This document shows, piece by piece, positions 23,396 to 35,062 of a stretch of 64,000 nucleotides of DNA. How positions within the stretch are numbered: the first letter of the stretch is position 1; the number at the start of each line of letters is the position of its first letter. The notes beneath the pieces are model-generated. The model was given only the letters and a program-made list of their open reading frames with translations. It did not search any database and had not been told where the DNA came from. Location of the stretch: assembly GCA_029204225.1 (NCBI GenBank), contig CM055092.1, positions 79,442,838 to 79,506,837 on the forward strand. Reading direction: 5' to 3'. Origin of the DNA: Diphasiastrum complanatum (taxonomy: Eukaryota > Streptophyta > Lycopodiopsida > Lycopodiales > Lycopodiaceae). Made by a program: the position numbers and the translations under genes.

Positions 23396-23733
23396 AAAAC
23401 TTCTTGCATCATCTTCATGAAAAATGAGATTATTTGTATTTAATGCAAGAATGAATATTTATCCATCATGAAATATAAGGATATGTACTAGATCATTCTC
23501 TCTCAAAATGAATTCAAGAGAATAAAGGAAGATCTTGAGTTGAGTATGCCAAGATCTTGGTACTACCTCCATGATCTTGATGATATCTCCACAATTATGC
23601 CAATCCTTTGCCTTCAATTTTTTTAAGGAACATCAAATGGATTGATAAATGCATAAGAGATGTCACTCTCCTCACCTTTCCTTCCCTTGGCCAATCTTGA
23701 ATCTTGTTTTGTCCATCTTGGACATTGGAGGTC
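23396..23733. other. Short gap between Copia-1 and Gypsy-1
   Basis: AT-rich sequence with no recognisable gene. Its last five bases, AGGTC, are the proposed target-site copy of Gypsy-1. Confidence 0.5.
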
Positions 23734-24466
23734 TGTAGTGGGTTTCTTTCCTTGCCTAACCTGAATCCAAGATCTAGTCAATCTAGCATCATAGAGACGG
23801 AGTTAGTTGTCATGCGTAGGTTCGTTCCCATGAGAGCGATAGTATAGTTCAGATTTCAACATGAATGGAGGATCTAACACTAACATCCATTAACACTACA
23901 TCCATTAACCCTAAATCCACAACAATGATAGAAACTTACTCTTCTCTCTCTCCCTTTCTCTCTCACAAAAAGCATAAGAAATAGCAATCCCAATAATGAT
24001 CAAATCCAACAATTAGCAAAATCCAAAGAAAGCATGAGAAATGGAGGAGAAGAGAGGAAGAGCAAGGACATTCATCAATCCATTTCTAAAGAGAACCAAT
24101 CTGCTTTATTGAAATGAGGAAATGAACATGAGGAGCAACTCGAGTTGGTCCTTTTTTATAGTAGAAAGGAGGACTCTGGCCTTTGAATCCTATTGGTCCA
24201 GTCTTGCCTCTCTTTTTATTCAAATTTAAAAAAGTGTGGGAACCATCAAAATTGGAGGGAAACCCAACTTTATTCACTAACTTGACATTTAGGCCCTGCG
24301 ACATTAAAAGTCCCACAAAAAGGCCTAAAGTTCTTTTATTAACTTTTAACTAATCAATCAAATAACTATGTGATCATTGGGTTGGACTAACACACGCAGG
24401 GTGCCAAATCCCTCTCACTTATTAACTAGGGTTAGGGTTGCCTTGAGATTCGCAAACCCTCCAACA
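23734..24466 (-). repeat. Gypsy-1 3' LTR
   Basis: On the plus strand it runs TGTAGTGGGTTTCTTTCC ... CCTCCAACA, so it is TG...CA in either orientation. It matches 31667-32399 almost base for base. Both copies contain GGTTAGGGTTGCC near the plus-strand right end. Confidence 0.93.
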
Positions 24467-24516
24467 GTATCCTCCACCAAAACTGGTGGCGGTCCCATGA
24501 CACCTGCAATATGCAG

Positions 24517-25425
24517 TTATTGGGGACTTTTATTGGCTTCACGCCGAATCTTAATTAAATGATACTGCACCTTCTCCATAAAGTCAAGACGTGCAGTATT
24601 GAAATCCAAATTATGCGGTAGGAAACAACGGTGGACTCCAGCAGTCCACTTGGAAGTTGTCCATGAGGTAAAGCGGGATTCCCAAGAGCCTCCCATCATA
24701 GCCGCACGGAAATACAGTCAAGCAATCGGCAGCTGATCTTTGATTTTCTCTGAGGCCATCGGCTTATTTGGATCGAATGCCAGGGTAGGAAGGCAATTGT
24801 CCCATTTGGTTGCCACTGACGCCAACAGAGTTAGATCTTTTGCAAACATTGCCGATTGTCGCACCGTTGGATCCGGAGAGTGGACATACTCTCTCTGATA
24901 TGCTTGTAAGGCCCGGTGGAAGTCCACTGAAATGTTCCAGCTGTAAGGCTGATGAATGATTGGCCAATTGGGCGTATGGATGGTGATTTTATCCATAGCC
25001 AATCCCAAATCTTTCCATTTTTGTCTTCACGACATTGGCACATAATAAGGATCTACCCGCAACTAGCGAGGGCTGGCGACGTAACTCCTAATGGATTCCG
25101 GAATTTTCTCAGAAACCATGATTCTCCATGCCAACTGCTCTCCCAGTGCAAGTATTTTGTCCAATTGTTTGCCGGCCTTGATCTCGAAGGTCTTAAATTT
25201 GAGAACCCATCCACCACGCAAGGACTCATGTGGATGTTGCTTTAAGAAGGTCTGGATCTGGTCCTCGACGTTGATGGGCCTTCTGAATAAATGGCTTGTC
25301 CTTGATGAGGATGGACCTGCTTGTACTGTCGGTATGGTTGGCGGTTGATCTGCTAGATCTGGAGCTCCCCCCCGGTCCTTGCTCGAATCAACCCCTGTAT
25401 CCATTTGTACAACTTCTTGGCACAA
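24517..25425 (-). pseudogene. Gypsy-1 extra ORF, C-terminal domain, unknown function
   Basis: Three consecutive minus-strand frames (25425-25063, 25008-24718, 24699-24517) form one broken protein, with the last stop about 50 bp from the 3' LTR. The order is a Ser/Pro-rich linker (VQAGPSSSRTSHLFRRPINV), then an unrecognised globular part with WVLKFKTFEIKAGKQLDKIL, WRIMVSEKIPESIRSYV and LAMDKITIHTPNWPIIHQ. It ends with LDFMEKVQYHLIKIRREANK. A second copy at 62529-64000 keeps an additional coiled-coil N-terminal part that is missing here. I do not recognise the domain. Some Tat and Athila elements carry ORFs at this position. Confidence 0.7.
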
Positions 25426-25572
25426 AGGGGAGAATCATGTTTCTTCAGTCTTTCCTTATTATTATTTTTTTCTCTTTTTCATTTTTTTTTAAATGTCTTT
25501 TTCCAAAAAAAAAGTCAGCAAATTAAATACTGAAAACAAATAAAATGAAAAAATATATTGAGATCAGGCTTG
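25426..25572. other. T-rich junction between integrase and extra ORF of Gypsy-1
   Basis: A low-complexity T-rich stretch (about 25448-25512) sits where the coiled-coil part of the extra ORF would be expected by comparison with the copy at 62529-64000. It suggests a deletion. Confidence 0.5.
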
Positions 25573-26636
25573 CTAAACTGGCGGAGCAGGCTGCCAAAAC
25601 TTGCGTAATCGGCTGCCATGTACCGGAGTATCAAATTGTTTTCCATCCAAGTGCTCAAGAATTACTACGCCATAGTTCATAATTTCCTTCACTTTATACG
25701 GACTTTCACCAGTAAACTTCAACTTACCCTTGATCAGCTTGGTTTTGTACATCAATGCAAGATCTCTTGCTTCCAGATCTTTCTTGTGCAATCGACGATC
25801 GTGCCATGCCTTGTGGCGGGCTTTCTCTGTTGCTAAGGCATGAACTGCCATCAATCATGTTTCACATAATTTGTGCAACGCTTCATGACGAAGTTGTAAA
25901 GATTGATCATCATTTAATCGTTCCGTTGCTGCTATGCGTAAAGATGGGATTAAAAATTCAATTGGCATAACAGCATCTTGACCACAAACCAATTGAAAAG
26001 GTGTTTGATTTGTACTATTTTTGTAAGCAGTTCTGAATGCCCATAATGCTGCATACAGTTTATGTTCCCAATCAGACTGACTCACTTCAACTGTCTTTGT
26101 CATAATGGTGCAGAAAATCCTATTGGAAGATTCAGCTTGGCCATTCCCTTTGGGATAATAGGGAGTACTAAATCTGTGTATAACAAACAAATCTTTCAAT
26201 AAACACTTTATTGTTTGATTAACAAAGTGTGTATCCCGATCACTGACAATTTTGATCGGACATCCAAATCTGATTATAATATTTGCATATAGAAACTTGG
26301 CCGTAGATTTTGCATCAGCCGCTTTGACAGCTTTGGCTTCAACCCACTTGGTCATATAATAAGTTGCGACGATAATGTATCGGGCCTGAGATCCTTGCGT
26401 AGAGTGATGAATAGGACCAACATAATCCAGTCCCCATTTTTCAAACGGTGCTTGCGATAAAACCAGATGTAAGGGTTCATAATTTTGTCGAGTAGGCCGT
26501 CATGCTCGCTGGCAGACATCACATGTCTGAATAAAATTTTCAGTGTCCTTATGAAGCGTAGGCCACCAACAACCGGATTGCAAAAGTTTGCGAACAGTAA
26601 TATCTGTAGAGAAGTGTCCTCCACCCATGCCATCAT
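25573..26636 (-). pseudogene. Gypsy-1 integrase
   Basis: Frames 26636-26352, 26355-25855 and 25854-25573 carry a retroviral integrase. Visible core motifs are MTKWVEAKAVKAADAKSTAK, IVSDRDTHFVNQTIKCLL (second catalytic Asp) and YYPKGNGQAESSNR (catalytic Glu). LYAALWAFRTAYKNSTNQTP and PFQLVCGQDAVMPIEF follow. The C-terminal part is GKLKFTGESPYKVKEI with GSRLRKFW. The core frame is open for 166 residues, but the N-terminal zinc domain sits in another frame and a stop separates the C-terminus. Confidence 0.88.
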
Positions 26637-28101
26637 GTGAAAACATGATTAGATCTGGTACTTCATGCGGTAAAACACATCTTCGTAAAATATTATCGGA
26701 TCCACGACGATACAATTGTCCTGCAATTAATTGATAAGGTTGACCCTTATGAATCAATTGTCTTTTCTCTACTTTTGTCAAAGAGTCATTCGGTTGTCCT
26801 AGCATCAGGTACTCAACAATATCTGCCGCCCACTCAAGTACTGCTTCAACATAGAACAACGCATCATCTAGCAGTTCATCATCCACTTCAGTATTAACTG
26901 GTGCAGATTCAATTCGTGAAACATGATCGGCTAGATAATGTTGCTTCCCCTTTCTGACCACAATTCGAAAGTCAAATTTAGTCAATAATAATAACAATCT
27001 TGCAATACGTCCAATATTACACATCTTATTTACCAAGTAACAATTGATGATCCGTATAAAATGCAAAATGCGTTTCCATGAGGTAGTGACGAAATTTTCA
27101 AACAGAAAAAATCATGGCTAGCGCTTCACGTTCTGTTGTTGAATAATTCTTCTGTAAGCTGTCTGCTTGCAAATCGTATAGGAGAATCCTTCTTATAGTC
27201 ACCTGGCTGCGTCAAAACTAATCCAATGGCATATTTTGAGGCATCCGTATGAACATGAAACTCTAATGTCCAATCTGGAGAACGCATAATTGGTGTTGAA
27301 GATAATGCTTTTTTTAACTTTTCAAAGGCTTTTAACGCCTCTACTGTTCAAATAGGAACAATAGTTAATTTGTATATAGGTCGTGCTAAATCCGCAAAGA
27401 AGATAATAAAAATTCGATAGTAGTTCGCATAATCCATAAACACATAAACTCCTCGAATTGTTGCTGGCGGTGGCAATTCCACAATAACTTTGATCTTAGA
27501 GTAATCGGTGGCAATACCATGTCTTGATATCACATGTCCAAGCACGACTCCGTGAGAAACCCATATCTGGATTTTTCTGGATTTAGAGAAATCTGATATT
27601 TGCGGCATCTTTCAAAGACTTTCTCCAATCGATCCAGGTGGTCTGTATTTGTACTATGAACTTCAAAGTCGTCCAAGTAAATTTCAAGGAATTTCTACAA
27701 ATAATCTTTATAGGCAAATTGCATTACTCTTTGGAATGAACTTGGTGCATTACAGAGTCCAAACGACATTACTTTGTAAGCATAGGTGCCCCATTCTGTT
27801 GCAAAAGCAATTTTGTGGTGATCGACAGGTGCAATCTTAACCTGGTTGTAACCACTAAATCCATCCAAGAAACTATAAGCTTCCGCTCCAGCAGGCGATC
27901 CAAAATGCTTTCAGTAAAAGGTAACGGTTTAGGGTCCTTCCATGTCACTTTATTCAATGCTTTGAGATTCACACAGATTTGCAATTTCCCATTTTTCTTA
28001 GGAACAATGACAATCGGTAAAATCCATTCGATATGCTTGATCTCATAAATGAAATCAGCGTCAAGCAATCTATGAAATTCTTTCTTTATCAGATCTGCCA
28101 C
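26500..28101 (-). pseudogene. Gypsy-1 reverse transcriptase, RNase H and integrase zinc domain
   Basis: RT begins in frame 28101-27769 with FHRLLDADFIYEIKHIEWIL and VPKKNGKLQICVNLKALNKV. The catalytic YLDD is encoded at 27668-27679 in the frame EIYLDDFEV. RNase H is marked by a YSTTEREALAMI-type block (about 27113-27150) and FRIVVRKGKQHYLADHVSRI, where copia and gypsy differ. The frame 27066-26500 ends in the HHCC integrase domain (HEVPDLIMFSHDGMGGGHF, CDVCQRA). Several frameshifts lie between 27070 and 27770. Confidence 0.88.
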
Positions 28102-28448
28102 ATTAGGATTACAACAATAGAACTTTGTAACCTTTGGTAATGCATCAAGTACTAAAGTATGGTATGTTCAATGACTGATGTCAAAATACCCTTCAAATCT
28201 TGATAAGTCCATGCAAAGCAATCTTGATAGTTAATAAGTAACAAACGGAGTGCTTGATACTGTTCAGGAGTAAGTTGTGATCCCACTTGTACAATCTTTT
28301 TCGGTTCTCCTGGTTCTGCAAGATTCATTGGCTGCGTCCTAGCTTAGCCATCGTAAACCTCTTTAGATTCCGGCATGTGTTCTTCAGGTTCACGATGTGC
28401 TTTAGGTAACATGATAACCACATCATCCAGTGTATAATGTTTAAAATG

Positions 28449-29620
28449 CTATGGCATATCATGCTGGACTACATTTGCTTGTTCTTTTTCGAAAGGACTT
28501 GTCTTGGATCTTCGTTTAGTCTTCTTAGCATGAATTGATCGTGGAGGTGATGACTTTCGGGATGATAAATCTTTCTTCACAGGTGAAGACTTCCTAGACA
28601 ATGATGTCTTGCTGGAAATCTGACTTGAAGAATCATTCTTGACTTTTTCTTTGCCTTTATCCAATAGAGGTGGCACTTTCTTTGAGTCGATCTTTCGAGG
28701 GGAATTTTCTCATTTCATGACCATATTATAATGTTGCTTTGCTTGTTTCTTCGTCATCAAACCTGTGATCCTGTCTCCCTTCAATATAACTACTTTGGGT
28801 GATTTGATTGTTGGTTCATCAGGAACATTACGCACTCCAAATCTGGTCGGATCCATATGATGTAGAATCTGTTCATTCGTAAGTTCTGCATTGTCATTAT
28901 AAGTTAAGGCATGGCTCATTGGTATGAGATCATCCTCAATTGAATCTTGTATAGGTTTCGTTGATATCCAAGCTACATTCAACACATTTAGTGGAAACGT
29001 GCTTGGCGTATCCAAAGTTCGATCTAACAAGGAAATCTCACTCATCTCTGATTGACTATCTTGGTGACACATATATCCTGCTGTACAATCAATTGTTACA
29101 AGAGCTTCATTCCAATTGACAGTATCCGTTTGAGAATCGTAGTGAACTCCCAATTTTTTCTCTGGTCGATTACAAGTGTGATCCGTTGTTGATGAATCGT
29201 CATCCGCTTTTTGAACCACTGGCTTGATAGTCCAAGTCGTAGGATCAACTTTAACTGCACGTTCAAGATTTTCAAAAGTTATTTTGTCGGTACCCCAGTT
29301 ATGAATTACTTGCGCAACTCGTAACCAAGGACATCCTAAGAGAACTCGGTAGACATTTGGTGCTTCTGGTAAGTCCATCACGACAAAAGTAATGATGAAC
29401 TGTACTCCTGCAATCTTGACAGGTATATCTTCTACCATTCATCGTGGACGAATTGTCGTTTGATCAACTAGCTTAATAGCAAAATTAGTAGGCTTAATCT
29501 TTGTAAGGCCCCATTTTGTACATAGCTTTGTAGAAATCAGGTTAACTCCTGAACCGCCATCTATCACGGCTGCTTCTTTAGAAAATTGTCTATGTTGTAT
29601 CGGCAGAGTGATATTCTTTT
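28449..29620 (-). pseudogene. Gypsy-1 protease and PR-RT linker
   Basis: The aspartic protease reads AAVIDGGSGVNLISTKL at about 29510-29580, with DGG in place of DTG or DSG, a variant I recall in other plant gypsy lineages. The frame is interrupted by a stop near 29438 and continues as IPVKIAGVQFIITFVVMDLP and YRVLLGCPWLR (the usual end-of-protease GCPWL block). A 242-residue open frame (29438-28710) follows, then a Ser/Lys-rich linker (28676-28449) with repeated KSSP-like groups. No further domain is visible before RT. Confidence 0.8.
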
Positions 29621-29754
29621 GTTCACTTTTCCAAGTGGCTCCAACATGGAGTACATCGTTACCTGGTAGGAAAAGTCTTTGCAAACTTCTCAGGTTCCTT
29701 GTTTGTTTCTCCGTGGAAATTTTCCAATGCTTTGATCTTCTCATCAAATTGCAA

Positions 29755-30459
29755 CTACAACTTTTCCATCTGTTTCTGTTGGGTCTTCCCAAGTTTCTCG
29801 AACTCATTGAGCATCATTTCTGTAGTAGCATTGGCATTCGTTGATGCAATAGTGGTGGATGTTGTAGTAGTCTGCCCTGTTATATAAGGCAATATACTGA
29901 CATTCGGCTCATCATCTGCATCTTCATCCTCCTCTCGAATTGCATCATCCATCGCATTTTGCAAAAGTGCGTACTCGTTATGGCGTTTCAGCTCACGTCT
30001 GATCCTTTTAGGTAGACCTGACAAAAACCACATAATCATGGCATTTTCATTAATCAGCTCAGACTCACATTCAGATCTAAGACGTTCCACCCTTTCGATG
30101 TAATCTCGAACCATTTTTTGCTTTCCCATTTTAATTTTACTTAAAAGTAGAAAAGGGTCTTCCATAAACTTCCGTGGTTTGAACCGCGTGATAAGGGCTC
30201 GTTTAACAACCTCCCAATCTGTACGTTCAGTTTCATCTTGGTTATAGTACCAATCTTGAGTTGCGCTTGTTAAGGCCATAGAAAACAACTTAAGTTTATC
30301 TTGAGGATAAATCTCAACATAGACCTCACAAGATTCAGCATAGACCTGAAGAAATCTAACTGGATCTGTTAATCCATTATATCTGGGTAGATCCAATCGG
30401 GGTGCTCTTCTAACAATAATTGGATTGACCTCCTGTGGAGCAGCTCCAGGGGCAGCCAT
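29755..30459 (-). CDS. Gypsy-1 gag, N-terminal and capsid part
   Basis: A 234-residue open frame starts at an ATG about 1.2 kb from the primer site. It has the retrotransposon gag core: RLDLPRYNGLTDPVRFLQVY, KLKLFSMALTSATQDWYYNQ, WEVVKRALITRFKPRKFM and YIERVERLRSECE. A following WFLSGLPKRIRRELKRH completes it. An acidic segment (REEDEDADDEPN) and a Thr-rich stretch follow. A stop codon interrupts the frame at its end; the next residues (LQFDEKIKALENFHGETNKE) continue gag to about 29680. No zinc knuckle is visible. Confidence 0.88.
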   Translation of the reverse strand: MAAPGAAPQEVNPIIVRRAPRLDLPRYNGLTDPVRFLQVYAESCEVYVEIYPQDKLKLFSMALTSATQDWYYNQDETERTDWEVVKRALITRFKPRKFMEDPFLLLSKIKMGKQKMVRDYIERVERLRSECESELINENAMIMWFLSGLPKRIRRELKRHNEYALLQNAMDDAIREEDEDADDEPNVSILPYITGQTTTTSTTIASTNANATTEMMLNEFEKLGKTQQKQMEKL

Positions 30460-31644
30460 CTTTACCGATTTTAGATCAAATTGATAATGAGATTGGATAT
30501 AGATTTTTCCAAAAAACTATCTCAGATTAGATTTGCTAGCTTTATTCCACTTTTCAATAATCAGATTCTATATGATTAAAAACTACCCAAAATTCGATCA
30601 ATCGATACTTCTCAAAAATGATAAATCTCTCAGAGTCCAATTCAGAATATATCAGATTTGATCCAAATTTTGACAGAGACTTGATCTGGAAAATCAGAAA
30701 CTAAAAATAGGACTGGCGAAGGTTTGTCTCGGCGAAGGTTCAACAATGTTATTTTGGGATAAAAACTCTCTGGACACTTTTCTGGCAATTTCTTGGGAAA
30801 TAACCTTTGCCGACTTCTCAGATGGACGATCTGACACATATACAACTATGGACAACTGGACGAAGGTTTTTGACACAAGATAATACAGTTTTTATAATCT
30901 GGCGAAGGTAAAAATCAAGATTTTTTGTGATCTGGTCAAAAAGAATCTTCGCCGAACTCAAAACTATAGATAGAATGTTCTGAAAACTCGGCAAATGTTC
31001 TGGCGAGGGATCAAGAGTAAAACTGGTAATTTTGCAAAAAAGTGACTTTTTTGGCAAAAATATGACAATATGACAACCGATCCTCTGAAAATCTTTCTTT
31101 TTTTGGTATTATTCTTTGCCGACCTAGTAGCAAATAGATCTGAATTAAATCTAAGCACAGTGAATCGGGCGAAGGTTCTTTTTTTGTATTTTTTAGGGTT
31201 CTGATAATTTTTGGTGTTTTTTGGTGGTTTTTCTGATGTTTCTGGAAATCTGCTAGGAATTAATCTTCGCCCTTCAAATTGAAGGTTTTGCAAACAAAAC
31301 CGAAGGTGTCTGAAACTCGGCGAAGGCTTCCTGAAAGAGGGTAAAAAGTTCTGAGCTCTAATGATGCTTTTTGTCTCTTTTGGACGAAAATTGACAAATT
31401 TGACCGATTTCTGTTATTTTCTCTGATATCTCAGATCCAAATAGATCTTAAGATTGGTGATCTGAATAGATTTTTCTGTTTAATAATCAGATTAGATTTC
31501 AAACAAGCAAATCCACTCAAATCTAGCAAATTCAATCCCAAACTAACCCTACAATGCAGATTTAACACTATTCATGCCACGACAAGATGTCTAATACAAG
31601 CTAACCATCAACTAAACATGCTGCAAACTGAAAAATTGGCGAGC
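30460..31644 (-). other. Gypsy-1 leader with repeated GGCGAAGG motif
   Basis: No ORF is convincing. The plus strand shows GGCGAAGG exactly at about 30715, 30731, 30901, 31168 and 31319. Variants such as TTTGCCGAC and CTTCGCC occur at about 30808, 30948, 31112 and 31265 in the opposite sense. Confidence 0.7.
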
Positions 31645-31662
31645 TCCCCGGCAACGGCGCCA
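31645..31662 (-). promoter_or_regulatory. Gypsy-1 primer-binding site
   Basis: Minus-strand TGGCGCCGTTGCCGGGGA, 4 bp from the 5' LTR. This 18-mer is the primer site widely seen in plant Tat/Athila-type gypsy elements. Confidence 0.9.
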
Positions 31663-31666
31663 AAAT

Positions 31667-32399
31667 TGTAGTGGGTTTCTTTCCTTGCCTAACGTGAATC
31701 CAAGATCTAGTCAATCTAGCATCATAGAGACGGAGTTAGTTGTCACACGTAGGTTCGTTCCCATGAGAGCGATAGTATAGTTCAGATTTCAACATGAATG
31801 GAGGATCTAACACTAACATCCATTAACCCTACTTTCATTAATCCTAAATCCACAACAATGATAGAAACTTACTCTTCTCTCTCTCCCTTTCTCTCTCACA
31901 AAAAGCATAAGAAATAGCAATCCCAATAATGATCAAATCCAACAATTAGCAAAATCCAAAGAAAGCATGAGAAATGGAGGAGAAGAGAGGAAGAACAAGG
32001 ACATTCATCAATCCATTTCTAAAGAGAACCAATCTGCTTTATTGAAATGAGGGAATGAACATGAGAAGCAACTCGAGTTGGTCCCTTTTTATAGTAGAGA
32101 GGAGGACCCTGGCCTTTGAATCCTATTGGTCCAGTCTTGCCTCTCTTTTTATTCAAATTTTAAAAAGTGTGGGAACCATCAAAATTGGAGAGAAACCCAA
32201 CTTTATTCACTAACTTGACATTTAGGCCCTGCGACATTAGAAGTCCCGCAAAAAGGCCTAAAGTCCTTTTATTAACTTTTAACTAATCAATCAAATAACT
32301 ATGTGATCATTGGGTTGGACTTACACACGCAGGGCGCCAAATCCCTTTCACTTATTAACTAGGGTTAGGGTTGCCTTGAGATCCGCAAATCCTCCAAAA
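31667..32399 (-). repeat. Gypsy-1 5' LTR
   Basis: Plus-strand ends are TGTAGTGGGTTTCTTTCC and CCTCCAAAA (the expected final CA is mutated). Length is 733 bp, the same as the other LTR. Confidence 0.93.
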
Positions 32400-33250
32400 G
32401 GGTCTTCTTGGAGTTCTCAACCCTTCACCTTTTCCTTGCACTTGACTCAGCTCTTCTCCATCAATGAGTTGAATAAGGTGCGGATCCAGAAGTGCTCCTT
32501 CAAGTTTGCAAGCCTTTCACTCATGAAAGATCATATTTCCACCATTGATAACTTCTTTAGCAAAAAAAATGTAGATTCTACAATCTCTCCTTGAAGAGCA
32601 AAAAACAACTATTATTCCTTTCATTGAAGTAGGACCATGTTTGGTCCTTACATTGAAATAATCATGTAAAAAACATGTGGACTCGAATTTCAAGTACATT
32701 ACGTTAAATGATGTTTTTCCTTTTATGACCCCATTTGTCAAACTATTACAAAAATAGTCACCAAATGAAATTTCAAGTACATTACATTAAATGGTTTTCC
32801 CTTTTATGACACCATTTGTCAAACTATTACAAAAAATAATCACCAAATGAAGTTGCTTCACAAAAACATGATGGAGCTCCACAAGCTTCCAACTTCATTT
32901 TCTTAACACATCTACACAGATGAAAAACACCATAGCTCTTGATGATAATACATAGAACAAACTATGAAAGTTCAAAAAAAGTAGATCCACCATTGCTTCT
33001 TACACTTGGAAAGTGCACTCTTGAGTGAAGTGATTGCAAGGATAATGATGACTTTCTTGTAGACATTGAGAAAGAAAACTTAGGTGATTTAGCCATAGCA
33101 CATGCATCCCTTGAAAAATTAAGCTGCATATAAGTCGAATAACTTTTTGACAACATGACATTTTGATTGTAGAAATAGCAATAGCTACTAACAAAACTAT
33201 TTCAATACTACCATAAACACAGCTTATTATCATTCACAAGTGTAAAAAAT
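32400..33250 (-). pseudogene. Ty1/copia integrase C-terminal remnant
   Basis: The minus-strand frame 32741-32517 reads VIKGKTSFNVMYLKFESTCF, then NVRTKHGPTSMKGIIVVFCS and CRIYIFFAKEVINGGNMIFH. This matches the pattern of the copia integrase C-terminus (FGC..FVHD, R.LDP.S.KGIFVGY, YR.Y......VVISRDVIF.E). The same segment occurs in the longer fragment at 38461-38760, and nucleotide similarity starts at about 32440. Beyond 32900 I see only weak similarity. Confidence 0.7.
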
Positions 33251-33742
33251 GAATGATAGAGGAAGATCGCTTCATTGTCAATAATCAGAACTTAGATTAT
33301 AATAGCATGAATAACAAAAATAGTAAGACAAAAAAAGTCATGTGTCGAATTGTTGAATGTGGTATGTAGTGCTGAATGATGAAAATGCATCAGTTGTCTA
33401 CTTTTATTGCACTATAATGATAGGGCATATAATTTTGCTATTAATTTCGCTCATACACAAGCTATAATCACGATAGCTTATTAATGATCAGTCTACATTT
33501 ATGGTGGAATAGAGAGAGAAGAAGAACAAATACTCCTAATGAAACTTGAACTCTGAACTTGATTCAACTATTTTGATGAATGAACTAATCTACTGATCTA
33601 TTTATAGCTATTGATGGCACAATCATAACGAAATATGTCGTTATCCACCTAGTAGGTGCCACATGGAGATACGAGATTGGACCCTTTATCTAATGGATAA
33701 GACTCCTTGACCAAATATGCTGAATTCGTTATTTCATAGCCC
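33251..33742. other. Intergenic, AT-rich, no gene seen
   Basis: No recognisable domain or repeat. Confidence 0.45.
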
Positions 33743-34080
33743 TCAAATAATCATTTTAGGTTTGTTCGACACTATGTCGACAATACATGTATTGATGCAG
33801 ATGGTCTTTGACACCCTCAACATTGTGTCAACAATGCGAGTAAGACTGCAAAGTAGTTCCACATTACAGAAATAATTCAAGAAATGATTGTCAAATGATA
33901 ATGGTTTAGTGAATATATCTGTTGTCATGAACTCTATTATGCAAAAGATTAGAATGTTCTCCCTTTTGCTTACTTTGTCTCTGACGAAATGGTACTTTAT
34001 CTCAATATGCTTGCGCCGGGAATGATACTTGGGATTAACCAATAAAGCATTGTACTTTGATTGTTGCAAAAGATGGAAGT
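33743..34080 (-). pseudogene. Ty1/copia RNase H C-terminal remnant
   Basis: The frame 34069-33743 begins NALLVNPKYHSRRKHIEIKY and HFVRDKV, followed by MTTDIFTKPLSFDNHF, the typical copia pol end. It is cut at about 34080 by the inverted duplication described separately. Confidence 0.82.
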
Positions 34081-34340
34081 AGTTTGTAATTGACTAAGAT
34101 TGATGTCCGACAATAGATGACTTAACTAGATAGCTTCTTTTGCATCATGTGCAGCGACAATGTATTCGGCCTTTGTCGAAGATGACCTTGAAAAAGATTA
34201 ACATGATCATTGGAAGCTATCTAGTTAAGTCATCTATTGTCGGACATCAATCTTAGTCAATTACAAACTACTTCCATCTTTTGCAAAAATCAAAGTACAA
34301 TGCTTTATCTGTTAATCCCAAGTATCATTCCCGGCGCAAG
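34010..34340. repeat. 128-bp inverted duplication inside a copia remnant
   Basis: Arms 34010-34137 and 34213-34340 are reverse complements with only about three mismatches, separated by a 75-bp spacer. The arms contain the copia RNase H codons, so a piece of pol has been copied in the opposite sense. GATGACCTTGAAAAAGATTA also recurs directly at about 34179 and 34341. Confidence 0.92.
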
Positions 34341-34547
34341 ATGACCTTGAAAAAGATTAGCATGATTAACTAGATAGCTTTCCAATTAATGAAACATGTA
34401 TTGGCTTAGTGTACTAATTGAATAAGCAATGTTAGGTCATACATATCATTGCATACATGAGAGAACCAATAATAGAATGATAAGGATATTGTTTTATTTT
34501 CTCAACTTCTTTGAAAGACTGGGGACACTGGTCCTTTGAATATTTTG

Positions 34548-35062
34548 TGTGAGAAATTGCCAAAAATTGGCAAATCTAGCAAGTTGATAAAAAATCATGT
34601 AAAATGTACATAAGTGGGTCCCACACATGTGAGACCATGGAGCGATGTGGAAAACCTACCCTAGTGTAGGTTAGATCAAGTCTAAAGAGTAGGCCAAGTG
34701 AATTTGGTAGTGATTCCTAGTTTATAGGACCTAATTCCTAGATTTGTGGTGGAAATTGACCTACTAGCCACCTACTTGGCATGACTCTAGGAATGAGACT
34801 AGAATGGAAATTAGGGCAAGAAAGCCAAATCAACTTCCTTATTACATGCCGGAAATTTACCTAACTTTAGAGAGGAAGAGGCTATTCTATGTATCCAATC
34901 CTCCATCGTAAATACTTAGATTATTTTTGGAGCTCATTGGCAATCAGCTCGAGCCACTCCACTATTGTAATGTGATTTTGTGATCCAAATGCAACAAAAG
35001 TGATTAAGCCTTAATTCTAAGTCTATAGGCCATAAAATAGGTTGTGGTTCACACGTGTGGAC
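34548..35062 (+). repeat. LTR-like arm, left copy of a large inverted pair
   Basis: Begins TGTGAGAAATTGCC, a typical copia LTR start, and runs through GTGGGTCCCACACATGTG and TTTTTGGAGCTCATTGGCAA to GTGTGGACTCGGAT. The reverse complement of 37571-38064 matches it along its length with scattered differences. A third, partial copy lies at 40418-40605 on the plus strand. Confidence 0.82.

Larger units (their letters stand above)
23734..32399 (-). mobile_element. Gypsy-1: nearly complete Ty3/gypsy element, Tat/Athila-like
   Basis: Two LTRs of identical length (733 bp; 23734-24466 and 31667-32399) bound an internal region read on the minus strand. The order is primer site, long leader, gag, protease, RT/RNase H, integrase and an extra ORF just before the 3' LTR. 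AGGTC (23729-23733) and GGGTC (32400-32404) flank it as an imperfect 5-bp target duplication. The primer site, the YLDD-type RT and the post-integrase ORF point to the Tat/Athila-related plant lineage; that assignment is inference. Many stops and frameshifts show it is not autonomous. Confidence 0.9.
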
